From assembly GCF_900109655.1 (NCBI RefSeq), contig NZ_FOAT01000003.1, forward strand, positions 324,321 through 388,320: a stretch of 64,000 bases of DNA. The letters are read 5' to 3'. The notes under the pieces are model-generated. The model did no database searches and was not told where the DNA came from. It was given only the letters and a program-made list of their open reading frames with translations. Below, piece after piece: positions 23,363 to 33,216 of this stretch (position 1 is the first letter of the stretch; each line of letters begins with the position of its first letter). The position numbers were made by a program, and so were the translations under genes. Origin of the DNA: Hominimerdicola alba. GTDB lineage: Bacteria > Bacillota > Clostridia > Oscillospirales > Ruminococcaceae.

Positions 23363-26050
23363 TCAATCCTCATAGCCGCCGTTGGCATCATCGTCTTTTT
23401 CGGAATTGCTGTCGGCATTTCCGTCCTCGGGCTTCGATTCGTTCTCATCGGGCTTTTCTTCGGGCTGGCTCTCCTCGGGTTCTTCCGACTGTATCTCCAG
23501 AGGTACTGCGGAATCCTGCACGCGGTTATTGTTTATAGCAGTTATATGCATCTCAGTCGAGCAGGAAGTTATGGAGATGGAGAACAACAGGTCGGTACAG
23601 CCTACCGCACGGCAGAACTCAATAGCGTTTTCGTCAAAGTATCTGAAATCACACACGTAGATCTTCTCAAAGCTGTGTGTCAGGAAAGGTACCAGTGCGT
23701 TGCCGAAGCTGTCCTTGAAGATGACCAGTGTTCTGCCGTTATCGGCATCTGTGGTAACCTCGGTTATCTCTTCGTCCTGTCCCAGTATTGCGGAGTAGCA
23801 GTTTACGCCCTCAGCAAAATCAAAGAACATACTGCCTACTTCACCATTGGTGAAATCAGTATTATAGTATGTTGTTGTATACTCGTTATCAGGCTTGTAG
23901 TAGATGAAAGTATCGGGATTTGCTTCCAGCTCGCTGTCATAGTTGCTGTAAGCATACATCGTACCAAGGAAGCCGTTTATCTTGCACTTCTCGTAGGTCT
24001 TCAGGTCTGCGTACTTAACGCCTGCCTTTTCAGCAAAGACCTTGCCTGCATAGTAAGCGCCAAGAGGCTGCCAGTGGTGATCGGTACGTGAATAGATATA
24101 TTCATCGGTATGAGCGCCTATGGCGTCATAAACATCAACATTGATGATGCCGCTGAGTTCGGAAGCGATATTGTCGATATTATCCTTCTGGTCGGCAACT
24201 ATGTCCTTGAAGTTCTTGGGCATATAGTAAGCCGCAGAGGTAGGTATGGTCATGTTATATACGTTGATCTCAGGCATTTCTTCCTTGTACTTGTTGATAG
24301 TCTTGGCATAGAGCGCACCTGTCTCGAACATACCGTAGTAGCCCGCAACAGCGCGGACATCCTTGCCCTTGCCGAATACTATGACATCGCCCTCAAGAAC
24401 GCCGTCGTCAAGTATCTCAGGGAGTTTGACTACCTCTTCCTTTTTGGTGGTAGTCTTCTTGCCGTCCTTATCCTTAGCCTTGGTGGTAGTTATGGCCTTG
24501 GGGTCGGTATTAGCGGTAACTGTGGTAACAGCTGCGCGCTTTTCTTCATCGAGAGTTTCCTTTTCGGCTTTCTTGTGAGTACCGCTTACTTTAGCGCCGC
24601 CCAGGTCGATACCTTTCATGCGGTCGTAAGCTGCGCCGAACTTTTTCAGTTCTTCTCTGCCGGGGATAGTATCGGTGAAATAATCATCTATCGCCTTGGT
24701 ATACTTTCCAGAAAAATAATCCTTTATGCTGAAAGAGGGGAACTCTGCAAGGTTTCTGTTTTCGGAATTTATAAAGCCGCTCTCCCTTTCCATGAAAAGC
24801 AGAGAGAAGAATATGGCAAATACCATGCCCACGCACATGATGCAGTTTATAAAGCGGAATTCCAGCTCGTGGTTCTTGGTCTTCTGGCGCTTTGATGCTG
24901 ACTTCTTCTTGGATTCAGCACTGCGGCGGGCAGATTTCTCGGCGGTATCGCCGGGTCTGTCCTTTTTATTACTGCGGACTTTGTGAATCATATCCGCGAA
25001 ATCGTAGAGTTCTTCGCTGCCTGCTGTCTTTTCGGCGGTATCCTCTGCGGGTACAGTCTTTTCGCGTACAGGTGCAGCTGCGGACACTTCGGGTGCGGGT
25101 GACTTTACTGCGGGTTTTACAGTCTCAGCCTGCTTTGCCTCTGCAGGTATCTCTGCTGAAGGTCTTGCTGATACTGCGGGCGTTACGGCTGCCGCGGAGA
25201 ACCTCTCAGTTTCGGGCTTTTCAGCCTTTGCGCCTGCTATGCTGAATTCCGCCGTTTTATCCGTAAATTTGGGACTTTCGGCGGGCTGTGCCTTTTCGGT
25301 GACTGCGGGAGTTTCAGCCTTTTTGGGTGCTTCAGGCTTCTTCTCGGGAACAGGGTCGCGCAGGTCATCGAGATTCATTTTTGATATGGGCATTTTCAGC
25401 GATACTGTGCGCTTATTGGGAGAATCTGCCGCTTTCATCCTGCCTGCCCTGTGGGGTACTTCGCGTACTCTTGCATCGCCGTGGGAGTCTACGTTCATGA
25501 CCAGCTCCTGCTTGTGGGTAACGCCCATAGCTGCATCGACTACCTCGCCGAAATCGGGGACGGGTGCGGGCTTGGGGGGCTGGGTCATCACAGGAAGAGG
25601 AGCAACGAAATCAGGGGGCAGCTGTCTTTTCACGGGAGCCTGCTGCTGTACGGGAGGTACAGGCTGGGCGGGAGTGCCGTAAACAGGCTGGGTGACAGGT
25701 GTCTGCTGTGTCTCTTCGGGTTCGTCTTCGCCGTCTATCCAGACGCTCTTTTTGGGTTTCAGCAGAGGACTGTCCGTCCAGATGCTGTGACTGCGCTTGC
25801 GGCGGTCTTCCCTTATCTTATCAACTATCTTATCATGCTCGGCAGCACCCTCGCTGACGGGGCTGAAATCCTCGGGCACGAAGCTTTTCAGTTCGCCTAC
25901 GGGCTTGGTGTTCCTTGCTGTCCTTCTTGATTCGGGGGTGGGGATATCCTTGCCCCCCAGTGTAACGTCGTTCAGCGAACGCTCATATGCTTTTGTCAGC
26001 GCCTCCAGGTCAAAAGCGGGAGAGCGCTTGTTATTTTTATTATCCATCAT
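23363..26050 (-). CDS. DHHW/AlgJ-like SGNH protein with long cytoplasmic N-terminal region
   Basis: 895 residues. Residues 1-397 are Pro/Ala/Lys/Glu-rich and predicted disordered, and one membrane segment lies at 400-421. The outside part contains the DHHW motif (D657-H658-H659-W660 in YSRTDHHWQP) and S781 in FKDSFGNALVPF, the usual Asp/His and Ser nucleophile positions of AlgX/AlgJ-type acyltransferases. Residues 490-545 are a Thr/Lys-rich insertion and the last 45 are acidic. Such proteins partner with MBOAT proteins to acylate exported polymers. It lies between MBOAT and fkbH. Confidence 0.85.
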   Translation of the reverse strand: MMDNKNNKRSPAFDLEALTKAYERSLNDVTLGGKDIPTPESRRTARNTKPVGELKSFVPEDFSPVSEGAAEHDKIVDKIREDRRKRSHSIWTDSPLLKPKKSVWIDGEDEPEETQQTPVTQPVYGTPAQPVPPVQQQAPVKRQLPPDFVAPLPVMTQPPKPAPVPDFGEVVDAAMGVTHKQELVMNVDSHGDARVREVPHRAGRMKAADSPNKRTVSLKMPISKMNLDDLRDPVPEKKPEAPKKAETPAVTEKAQPAESPKFTDKTAEFSIAGAKAEKPETERFSAAAVTPAVSARPSAEIPAEAKQAETVKPAVKSPAPEVSAAAPVREKTVPAEDTAEKTAGSEELYDFADMIHKVRSNKKDRPGDTAEKSARRSAESKKKSASKRQKTKNHELEFRFINCIMCVGMVFAIFFSLLFMERESGFINSENRNLAEFPSFSIKDYFSGKYTKAIDDYFTDTIPGREELKKFGAAYDRMKGIDLGGAKVSGTHKKAEKETLDEEKRAAVTTVTANTDPKAITTTKAKDKDGKKTTTKKEEVVKLPEILDDGVLEGDVIVFGKGKDVRAVAGYYGMFETGALYAKTINKYKEEMPEINVYNMTIPTSAAYYMPKNFKDIVADQKDNIDNIASELSGIINVDVYDAIGAHTDEYIYSRTDHHWQPLGAYYAGKVFAEKAGVKYADLKTYEKCKINGFLGTMYAYSNYDSELEANPDTFIYYKPDNEYTTTYYNTDFTNGEVGSMFFDFAEGVNCYSAILGQDEEITEVTTDADNGRTLVIFKDSFGNALVPFLTHSFEKIYVCDFRYFDENAIEFCRAVGCTDLLFSISITSCSTEMHITAINNNRVQDSAVPLEIQSEEPEESQPEEKPDENESKPEDGNADSNSEKDDDANGGYED

Positions 26051-26063
26051 TTAGCTCACCTGC

Positions 26064-27485
26064 TCAGAATCTGAAATAAAGGAACGGATTGTTTGTGTTG
26101 TTCAGCAGCAGCAGACTGCTTGCAATGAGTATGAGCGCGTTGCAAATAACGCCTGCTGACTGGAAGATATAAGCACTTCCGGGCTTCTTGAATGCCTTTT
26201 CGCGTATCTTGGGTATAACGGGCATTGCAAAGAATATGGCTGCGATGAACAGGAAGATATTGCCCATAAAGATATTTGCGGTATAAGCATCGCAGAAGGA
26301 GTTGCCGTTAAGTCCTATAAGTCCCTTGAAGAACTTGCACAGCTTGGGCAGGCTCTCGAAATAGAAGATGCCGAAGCCCAGGAAGATTATTGTCTTGGTA
26401 TAGATATGTGCCACAGGTACAGGCATTTTCTTCATTTTCTTCTTGCCTATCATCATTTCCATCATGATGAACAGACCGTAGTAAAGTCCCCAGAAAACGA
26501 AGTTCCAGCTTGCGCCGTGCCACAGACCTGTAAGGAACCATACCAGGAAAAGTCCGCCGTATTTGCGCCTTTTGCCGAATATGGGGATATAGAGCACATA
26601 ATCGCGGAAGAACGAACTCAGGGAGATGTGCCATCTCTGCCAGAATTCGGATATAGTCTTGCATATAAAAGGATACTTGAAGTTTTCATCGAAGTGGAAA
26701 CCGAATATCCTGCCGAGACCGATAGCTATATCGGAATAGCCCGAGAAATCGAAGTAATACCAGAGACCTACCAGTATAGCGCCGTACCATGTGCCAAGCA
26801 CGGACAGGGAATCTATGGCGGAATACTTATTATCGGCATCACCGAAAAGCGAGGTAACGACTGTGCTCAGGCTGTTGGCGATGAGCACCTTTTTGCCGAG
26901 ACCCAGTATTATACGTGAAAAGCCCTCGGATATATCGTTGATGGTAGTCTTTCTGTCCTCTATCTCCTCGGCTATAACGGAGTATCTTACGATAGGTCCT
27001 GCCACAAGCTGTGGGAAGAGAGATACGTACATCAGGAATTTAAGGAAACTCTTCTGAGGCTTTACCTTGCCCCAGTAGCAGTCTATGGTATAGGATATTG
27101 TCTGGAATGTATAGAAGGATATGCCTATGGGCAGTTTTATGTGGGGCACGGGCAGTCCGAGACCTGTGGCGTTGTTCAGGTTTTCCACAAAGAATCCCGT
27201 GTACTTGAAGCCGAATAGCAGTCCCAGATTGAATATCAGCGACCATGCCAGTGCAAGTTTAGCCTGCCAGCCCTCGGGGTGCTTTTCGATGACTCGTCCG
27301 TTGCAATAGTCCACCAGTGCGGATACACAGAGTATGCTTACCCACACAGGTTCGCCCCATGCGTAGAATATCATTGAAAAAACTATAAGCACGATATTTC
27401 TTATAGTAGCGTTGCGTGTGATGAAATAACATATCAGACACACAGGCAAAAAGAAATACAGAAAAAACAGATCTGCAAAAACCAC
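26064..27485 (-). CDS. MBOAT-family membrane O-acyltransferase (AlgI/DltB type)
   Basis: 473 residues, about eleven hydrophobic segments. The family core FWQRWHISLSSFFRDYVLYIP and the active His in FLTGLWHGASWNF are present. MBOAT proteins of the AlgI/DltB group pass acyl groups across the membrane to a surface acceptor. A GTG start follows GGGAGTAATATAAC. First gene of a four-gene operon with DHHW, FkbH-like and carrier protein; its promoter is clear at 27567-27595. Confidence 0.93.
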   Translation of the reverse strand: MVFADLFFLYFFLPVCLICYFITRNATIRNIVLIVFSMIFYAWGEPVWVSILCVSALVDYCNGRVIEKHPEGWQAKLALAWSLIFNLGLLFGFKYTGFFVENLNNATGLGLPVPHIKLPIGISFYTFQTISYTIDCYWGKVKPQKSFLKFLMYVSLFPQLVAGPIVRYSVIAEEIEDRKTTINDISEGFSRIILGLGKKVLIANSLSTVVTSLFGDADNKYSAIDSLSVLGTWYGAILVGLWYYFDFSGYSDIAIGLGRIFGFHFDENFKYPFICKTISEFWQRWHISLSSFFRDYVLYIPIFGKRRKYGGLFLVWFLTGLWHGASWNFVFWGLYYGLFIMMEMMIGKKKMKKMPVPVAHIYTKTIIFLGFGIFYFESLPKLCKFFKGLIGLNGNSFCDAYTANIFMGNIFLFIAAIFFAMPVIPKIREKAFKKPGSAYIFQSAGVICNALILIASSLLLLNNTNNPFLYFRF

Positions 27486-27566
27486 GTTATATTACTCCCA
27501 ATCCAATAAATTTCCAAATTTTTACCGAAAAATGGCTAAAATCTCCGATTTCGGTCATATACAGTT

Positions 27567-27595
27567 ATTATACCACTTATTTCGCCCTAGGTCAA
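27567..27595 (-). promoter_or_regulatory. Promoter of the MBOAT-DHHW-FkbH-ACP operon
   Basis: On the minus strand TTGACC (27595-27590), 17-base spacer, TATAAT (27572-27567), about 80 bases before the GTG start. Confidence 0.85.
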
Positions 27596-27780
27596 CCTTT
27601 TTTTTAACAAAAAGTGAAAAATTTCGGACTTATTTTCTCGTTATATTTGTGCATTGATTCAAAGGGCGAGATTTATTGCGGGTTTCAGATTTTACCATAT
27701 GATCACTTCGTAAAGTGCAACAGCGTGTGCTGCATTTCATAAAAGTATCTTAATTATTTCTTAGTGTAGTGATAATTCTA

Positions 27781-27809
27781 TTGATTTTTAGTTACAATTG
27801 TGCTATAAT
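27781..27809 (+). promoter_or_regulatory. Promoter of the sugar isomerase-like gene
   Basis: TTGATT (27781-27786), 17-base spacer, TATAAT (27804-27809). The 405-base gap 27486-27890 otherwise holds AT-rich sequence, the opposite promoter and the hairpin below. Confidence 0.85.
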
Positions 27810-27843
27810 CATAATCGGACAAGATGATAAATATTTAACAAAA

Positions 27844-27872
27844 TATCCCGATCAGGTCGTGGCATCGGGATA
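27844..27872 (+). promoter_or_regulatory. Leader hairpin next to the ribosome site
   Basis: TATCCCGAT (27844-27852) pairs with ATCGGGATA (27864-27872) over an 11-base loop. The ribosome site GGAGGG begins 2 bases later. It lies in the leader about 28 bases after the likely transcription start; it could tune mRNA stability or translation. Confidence 0.5.
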
Positions 27873-27890
27873 CGGAGGGAAAAACAGTTT

Positions 27891-28667
27891 ATGACAGGTA
27901 TCTATGACTGCTTTGGATACGGTGCGGGATATGATGTGCCGTTCCGTGAAAGATACAGGCTTATCAGAGCGGCAGGATTTGACTGTGTAATGCTTTGGTG
28001 GAGCGATAGATTCGGGCGCGGAGAGGGTTTTGAGCAGGATGCCGATCTTGCAAGGCAGGCTGGTCTTATCCTTGAAAATATGCACGCACCTGTTCACGAA
28101 CAGGATCTTATTTCCGAGGATAATTTATCGGGCGACAATGTACTGCATGATTATCTGAAATGCGTTGAAGATTGTGATAAATACCATATCCCGACGGTGG
28201 TGATACATCTGCCCGATGACAGTCACCCCCTTAACGCTTTAGGAAACGGCAGACTTGACCGTATCATAGACAGGGCGGGAGAACTGGGTGTTCAGGTAGC
28301 TTTTGAGAATCTCAGAAACATTCGCAATCTCGAATCAACGCTGGAACGTGTAACTTTTCCGCATATCGGATTTTGCTATGACAGCTGTCATCATATAAAC
28401 TATGCTTCGGGCTTAGACCTGCTCAAAGCTTATGGCGACAGGCTGAAAGCACTGCATCTTCACGATAACGGCGGGATATGCGGTCAGCATCAGCTGCCCT
28501 TTGACGGAAAAATCGACTGGTCGGTTGTTATGGAGAATCTCAGAAACATCGGGTACAAGGGTGCGGTAACTCTCGAACCCATGAACTGGGATTACAGTCA
28601 GCTTGATATCAGGAGTTTTCTGAAACTGGCTCACGAGAGGGCGGAAAGACTTGAACAGACGCTGTGA
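27891..28667 (+). CDS. Sugar phosphate isomerase/epimerase-like TIM-barrel protein
   Basis: 258 residues of the xylose isomerase-like (AP endonuclease 2) superfamily. Metal-binding positions are suggested by ENMHAPVHE, VVIHLPDDSHP, VAFENLRN, CYDSCHHINY, LHLHDNGG and VTLEPMNW. Members isomerise or epimerise sugars or inositols; the substrate cannot be read. GGAGGG precedes the ATG by 10 bases. It is followed on the same strand by the ABC transporter operon after a 63-base gap. Confidence 0.8.
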   Translation: MTGIYDCFGYGAGYDVPFRERYRLIRAAGFDCVMLWWSDRFGRGEGFEQDADLARQAGLILENMHAPVHEQDLISEDNLSGDNVLHDYLKCVEDCDKYHIPTVVIHLPDDSHPLNALGNGRLDRIIDRAGELGVQVAFENLRNIRNLESTLERVTFPHIGFCYDSCHHINYASGLDLLKAYGDRLKALHLHDNGGICGQHQLPFDGKIDWSVVMENLRNIGYKGAVTLEPMNWDYSQLDIRSFLKLAHERAERLEQTL

Positions 28668-28730
28668 AGATCATAAGCGGAATACACGGCATGATCAGAA
28701 AAAACAATAAAAGGAGAAAAGAGGCTTAAA

Positions 28731-29393
28731 ATGAAGATCAGATGGAACCACATAAACCGTGGGCTGGTGCTTGGTCTGGTACTGGCGGCGGGTACGGCAG
28801 TATACGTTATAGCACAGAACGCGGCTTTCAAAAAGAATATCCCCGAGATAACCGACAAGGCTAACGAGATCTGCAAAGAGATAGCTGAGGCTAACGTTGG
28901 CGACAACAGGGAGGGCGTACAGCGCAAGCTTACAGCTTGTATACAGGATAATTTTATCAGCAAGGACAGCAAGATGACCCTTGAGGACACGAACCTAGAC
29001 TCTAAAAACAAGAGCAGTATGTTATTGATGGTAGAAAACATGGGGCTTGACACCACAGGTAAAGACAGGATCTATTCAGCGGAATATGAGCAGATAAGTT
29101 CCTCTGTGACGAAATGGGGCATTGACGGTGCGAATGTTCAGATAGACTACAAGATCACCCTGGACTGTGATGGTTCGCCCGATATTATTGTCCCCGACAG
29201 CATATTATACACATACATCGAGATACGCCACGATGCTGACAAAGACCTCAGGAAAACCATAAGGTACAGCGGATCGCTGAATATGTACCTTTTCCCCGAT
29301 GGTGATACCTGGAAGGCAGTGACGGTATCATATAACGATGATTCACGTGTAGAAATAGAATATCCCGAAGATGCTGAAGGGGGTGAAGGCTGA
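28731..29393 (+). CDS. Membrane-anchored extracytoplasmic protein of the ABC operon
   Basis: 220 residues: a short basic N-terminus, one membrane segment (about 10-30) and a soluble domain presumably outside, with alternating hydrophobic strands and an acidic C-terminus. No cysteine lipobox and no recognised family. Its TGA overlaps the ATG of the ABC ATPase gene (TGATG), so it is translationally coupled and likely an accessory part of that transporter. AAAAGGAG precedes the start. Confidence 0.6.
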   Translation: MKIRWNHINRGLVLGLVLAAGTAVYVIAQNAAFKKNIPEITDKANEICKEIAEANVGDNREGVQRKLTACIQDNFISKDSKMTLEDTNLDSKNKSSMLLMVENMGLDTTGKDRIYSAEYEQISSSVTKWGIDGANVQIDYKITLDCDGSPDIIVPDSILYTYIEIRHDADKDLRKTIRYSGSLNMYLFPDGDTWKAVTVSYNDDSRVEIEYPEDAEGGEG

Positions 29394-30340
29394 TGGATAA
29401 AAAGAATATCGCACTGAGCATAAAGGGGCTCAGCAAGACCATCGGCAAAAAGGAGATACTCCACGATATAAACATGGAGTGCTACGCAGGTGAGGTATTC
29501 GGTTTTCTGGGACCTAACGGTGCGGGCAAGACGACTACCATCAAGACGGTGGTGGGACTTCTTCTGCTGGACGAGGGCGAGATACAGGTCTGCGGACATG
29601 ATATAATCAAGGAATATGAAGACGCCATGAGCAACGTGGGGGGCATAGTTGAGAACCCTGAAATGTACAAGTTCATGTCAGGCAGAGATAACCTCAAGCA
29701 ATATGCACGAATGAGGGGTCTGGATTTTAGTGAGATAGACAAAGCGGTGGAGATGGTAAAGCTTACAAACCGCATAGATGACAAGGTATCGAAGTACTCA
29801 CTGGGTATGAGACAGAGGCTGGGTGTGGCTCAGGCGCTTATGCACAAACCCAAGCTTCTGATACTGGACGAACCTACCAACGGTCTTGACCCACAGGGTA
29901 TAAAGGAACTTAGAGATATCCTGAAAGACCTAGCACATACGGACGGGGTATGCGTAGTGGTATCGTCCCATCTTATGAGCGAGATGGAACTCATGTGCGA
30001 CCGCGTAGGGATAATCGCCAAGGGCAAAATGATAGGCACCTACACCATGGAAGAGATAGCTTCCCTTTCCAACGATAAATACACGGAATACATTATCGAG
30101 ACAGATGACGCCGTAAAAGCGGCGGAGATACTTGACGGTGTGGAGAACATCAGCGCACAGGAAAAAATGCTTTACCTGAAACTTGAGACTGAGAACGCGC
30201 AGAACGATATAGCAGAGGCGATAAAGACCCTGGCGAAAAATGATATAAACATCTACTCCGTACACCCCAAGGAAAGCAAAAAGCTTGAAGAGGTATTTAT
30301 CGAGCTTACAGGAGCGGAAGGAGATGGACAGGTTGGGTAA
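29393..30340 (+). CDS. ABC transporter ATP-binding protein
   Basis: 315 residues. Walker A GPNGAGKTT (40-48), signature YSLGMRQRLG and Walker B LLILDEPTNGLDP are intact, followed by the switch His in VVSSHLM. The C-terminal 90 residues form the regulatory region typical of CcmA/BcrA-like exporters. With the following permease it makes a two-gene exporter of the bacitracin/lantibiotic-resistance or ABC-2 type. The cargo is unknown. The downstream gene overlaps its last codons. Confidence 0.92.
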   Translation: MDKKNIALSIKGLSKTIGKKEILHDINMECYAGEVFGFLGPNGAGKTTTIKTVVGLLLLDEGEIQVCGHDIIKEYEDAMSNVGGIVENPEMYKFMSGRDNLKQYARMRGLDFSEIDKAVEMVKLTNRIDDKVSKYSLGMRQRLGVAQALMHKPKLLILDEPTNGLDPQGIKELRDILKDLAHTDGVCVVVSSHLMSEMELMCDRVGIIAKGKMIGTYTMEEIASLSNDKYTEYIIETDDAVKAAEILDGVENISAQEKMLYLKLETENAQNDIAEAIKTLAKNDINIYSVHPKESKKLEEVFIELTGAEGDGQVG

Positions 30341-31646
30341 GTTTTTTGAACTCGTGAAAAACGAGTATATCAAGATATATAAAAAGAAATCAACAAGGAT
30401 ACTGCTGGTAATATTCCTGGCGGTATGCCTGTGCTTTGCACCGATGGCAAAGTTTATAAATAATATTGGCATGAAAGAGTTCGGCGCGGAAGCGTTTGAT
30501 GAAACAGCTCACAGAACAGAAGTTTTCAAAAATAAGAAAAGAGAGATCGAAAACAGTCCCGATATGCCCCTGCGTGAAGAAAAACTGGCACTTCTCGAAG
30601 CAGTAGATGCTGATTCGGACTGGGAGTTTACAGCTTATAGGAACGGTATGTATGACGATGCAAATAAGCAAGACATACAGACCTATACTCTGCTTTGCAA
30701 AACAGATGACTGGAGAGGTTTCTGCTCCTACAAAAGCAAGAAAATCGATTGCTCAGCCGGAGACAAATGGGCTTACAAATACAAGCTGGAGCATGACATC
30801 GGTTACGGCGAGGAATTTGAGGAAAAGAACGCTCTCATATTCAAGATAGGCAATGCTATGGACGGAGATGTCGAAGGCACAGATTCCGCTGAGGAATCCA
30901 TAGCGAAATACAGATATCAGCTGGAACACGAGCTTTATGATGAGACATCTAAAAAAGATGTATCCCTGCTGGAAGCAAACTATTCAGAGAAGTTTGGTTT
31001 CTGGGACGTAATGATAAAGATACCCTATGTTGAAAGCTTTATCGGCATAATAATGCTGATGATAGCGGGCGGTATCGTGGCAAGCGAATTCAGTCAGGGA
31101 ACGATAAAATTCCTGCTGATAAGCCCCGCAAAGCGCGGCGAGATACTTATGGCGAAATATGTCACGGTGATATCCATGGGATTCCTGCTGATGCTGCTGA
31201 TGTTTATTGTGAACATACCCATGGTCGGATTGTTCTTCGGGTTTGACGGTATATCAGCGCCTTATCTCTCGCTGAAAGAAGGCGAGGTAGTGGCACAGAA
31301 TACTTTCATCTACCTTATCAAGAACTTTATGCTGAAAAGCGTTCAGGTGATGATAACAACTTCCCTGGCATTTATGATCTCCTCACTGCTGAGAAGTACC
31401 GCACTGGCGATAGTTACGGGATTTATCGTAAATTCCATAGGACCTTCCGTTGTTATGATAATGGCGACCTTCAAGATGGACTGGGGCAGATATCTGATAT
31501 TTGCAAACACAGATCTGCTTACCATACACAAGGGCGGCGCGTCCTTCCCTCAGCAAACGGTGGGCGCTGCGATAATAGTAGTTGTCGCTCATCTGGCGGT
31601 GTTCCTGCTTACTGCATGGGACGGCTTCACAAGACGGTCGGTATGA
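30324..31646 (+). CDS. ABC-2-type permease
   Basis: 440 residues from ATG 30324. This ATG directly abuts GGAAGGAG, so the in-frame TTG at 30333 (9 bases away) may be the real start. One membrane segment lies near residues 20-40, then a large extracytoplasmic loop (about 45-225), then five segments (from GIIMLMIAGGIVASEFSQGTI onward). The motif ASEFSQGTIKFLL is typical of ABC-2 permeases that pair with BcrA-like ATPases. It overlaps the ATPase gene by 17 bases and is followed by a terminator. Confidence 0.85.
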   Translation: MDRLGKFFELVKNEYIKIYKKKSTRILLVIFLAVCLCFAPMAKFINNIGMKEFGAEAFDETAHRTEVFKNKKREIENSPDMPLREEKLALLEAVDADSDWEFTAYRNGMYDDANKQDIQTYTLLCKTDDWRGFCSYKSKKIDCSAGDKWAYKYKLEHDIGYGEEFEEKNALIFKIGNAMDGDVEGTDSAEESIAKYRYQLEHELYDETSKKDVSLLEANYSEKFGFWDVMIKIPYVESFIGIIMLMIAGGIVASEFSQGTIKFLLISPAKRGEILMAKYVTVISMGFLLMLLMFIVNIPMVGLFFGFDGISAPYLSLKEGEVVAQNTFIYLIKNFMLKSVQVMITTSLAFMISSLLRSTALAIVTGFIVNSIGPSVVMIMATFKMDWGRYLIFANTDLLTIHKGGASFPQQTVGAAIIVVVAHLAVFLLTAWDGFTRRSV

Positions 31647-31669
31647 TCAAGTTTATATGATATAAAAAC

Positions 31670-31699
31670 ACGGGAGATATCCGCAAAGATATCTCCCGT
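31670..31699. terminator. Bidirectional terminator between ABC operon and proS
   Basis: ACGGGAGATATC / GATATCTCCCGT, a 12-bp stem with a 6-base loop. ATATTTATT follows on the plus strand and TGTTTTTATA on the minus strand, so it may serve both converging units. Confidence 0.85.
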
Positions 31700-31743
31700 A
31701 TATTTATTACGATAAAAACAGCAAAGCAATAATCCCTGTCAAT

Positions 31744-31777
31744 AATTATGAATTGTGAATTAGGAATTATGAATTAA
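31744..31777. repeat. Imperfect GAATTAT heptamer array at the proS stop
   Basis: About five 7-base units (GAATTAT, GAATTGT, GAATTAG, GAATTAT, GAATTAA) in tandem. On the other strand the unit is ATAATTC, the same heptamer repeated at 48878-48911. The proS stop codon lies within the last unit. Confidence 0.75.
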
Positions 31778-33216
31778 TAAGCCTTGCCCCAGAGTACCAT
31801 TTTCTTTGCAGGCTTGCCGCAGCATACGCATACATCGCTGATATTATCCTGCTCGAAGGGGATACATCTTGAACCAACGCCTGTCAGTTCCTTTACCTTA
31901 TCCTCGCACTCTTCTTCGCCGCACCACATAGCCTTTACGAAGCCGTCGCCGTTCTCTTCGAGAGCCTTGATGATATCATCGGTGGTCTTGCAGGCATAGG
32001 TACGTCTCTCGCGGTTTTCAAGAGCCTTCTGGAATATGCCGTCACGTACTGCTTCAAGCTTAGCGTTTACTGTCTCGACCAGCTCGGTGAGAGGTGTGAA
32101 GGTCTTTTCTCTGTCGTGTCTGGTAACTATTACGCACTGACCGTTCTCGATATCCTTGGGTCCCAGCTCGATACGAACGGGCACACCCTTCATCTCGTAC
32201 TCTGCGAACTTCCATCCGGGGGACTGGTCGGTATCATCAAGCTTAACGCGGATACCTGCTGCTTTCAGCTGCTCGTATACCTCGTTTGCCTTTTCAAGAA
32301 CGCCCTCCTTGAACTGCTGGATAGGCACGATAACTGCCTGTACAGGTGCAACTGCGGGAGGCAGTACAAGACCGTTGTCATCGCCGTGTGTCATGATGAT
32401 AGCGCCAATAAGACGGGTGGTAACGCCCCATGAAGTCTGGTGAGGGAATGCCAGCTTATTATCTCTGCCTGTGAACTGGATACCGAAAGCCTTGGCAAAG
32501 CCGTCGCCGAAATAGTGGGAAGTACCAGCCTGAAGTGCCTTACCATCGTGCATAAGTGCCTCGATAGCATAGGTAGCCTCAGCACCTGCGAACTTATCGC
32601 TGTCGGTCTTTCTGCCCTTAACAACAGGCATAGCCAGCTCCTTCTCACAGAAGTCAGCATAGCAGTTGAGCATACGCTCTGTCTCTTCGATAGCCTCCTC
32701 GGGAGTTTCATGGATAGTATGACCCTCCTGCCACAGGAACTCTCTGGAACGGAGGAAAGGACGGGTAGTCTTTTCCCATCTTACAACGCTTACCCACTGG
32801 TTATACAGCTTGGGCAGGTCGCGGTAGCTGTGAACGATATTAGCGTAGTGCTCGCAGAACAGTGTCTCGGAAGTAGGTCTTACGCAGAGTCTGTCTTCAA
32901 GCTTCTCGCTTCCGCCGTGAGTTACCCATGCAACTTCGGGTGCAAAGCCCTCAACGTGATCCTTCTCTTTCTGGAGAAGGCTCTCGGGGATAAACATAGG
33001 CATACAAACATTCTCGTGACCCAGTGCCTTAAAACGGGTATCGAGTATCTTCTGTATGTTCTCCCAGATAGCGTAGCCATAGGGTCTTATTACCATACAG
33101 CCCTTAACGCTTGTGTAGGCTATCAGCTCTGCCTTAGTGCAGATGTCGGTGTACCACTTTGCGAAATCCTCATCCATTGAGGTTATCGCATCGACCATTT
33201 TCTTATTCTTTGCCAT
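31774..33216 (-). CDS. proS: Prolyl-tRNA synthetase, archaeal/eukaryotic (type 3) form
   Basis: 480 residues, class II synthetase without the bacterial editing domain between motifs 2 and 3. Motif 2 is [20 protein letters not shown], motif 3 [19 protein letters not shown]; the C-terminal zinc-type domain has CGEEECEDK and CVCCGKPA and ends in the typical Tyr (WGKAY). It charges tRNA-Pro. Type 3 enzymes are frequent in Clostridia. AGGAG lies 10 bases before the ATG. The stop is inside a heptamer repeat. Confidence 0.95.
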   Translation of the reverse strand: MAKNKKMVDAITSMDEDFAKWYTDICTKAELIAYTSVKGCMVIRPYGYAIWENIQKILDTRFKALGHENVCMPMFIPESLLQKEKDHVEGFAPEVAWVTHGGSEKLEDRLCVRPTSETLFCEHYANIVHSYRDLPKLYNQWVSVVRWEKTTRPFLRSREFLWQEGHTIHETPEEAIEETERMLNCYADFCEKELAMPVVKGRKTDSDKFAGAEATYAIEALMHDGKALQAGTSHYFGDGFAKAFGIQFTGRDNKLAFPHQTSWGVTTRLIGAIIMTHGDDNGLVLPPAVAPVQAVIVPIQQFKEGVLEKANEVYEQLKAAGIRVKLDDTDQSPGWKFAEYEMKGVPVRIELGPKDIENGQCVIVTRHDREKTFTPLTELVETVNAKLEAVRDGIFQKALENRERRTYACKTTDDIIKALEENGDGFVKAMWCGEEECEDKVKELTGVGSRCIPFEQDNISDVCVCCGKPAKKMVLWGKAY

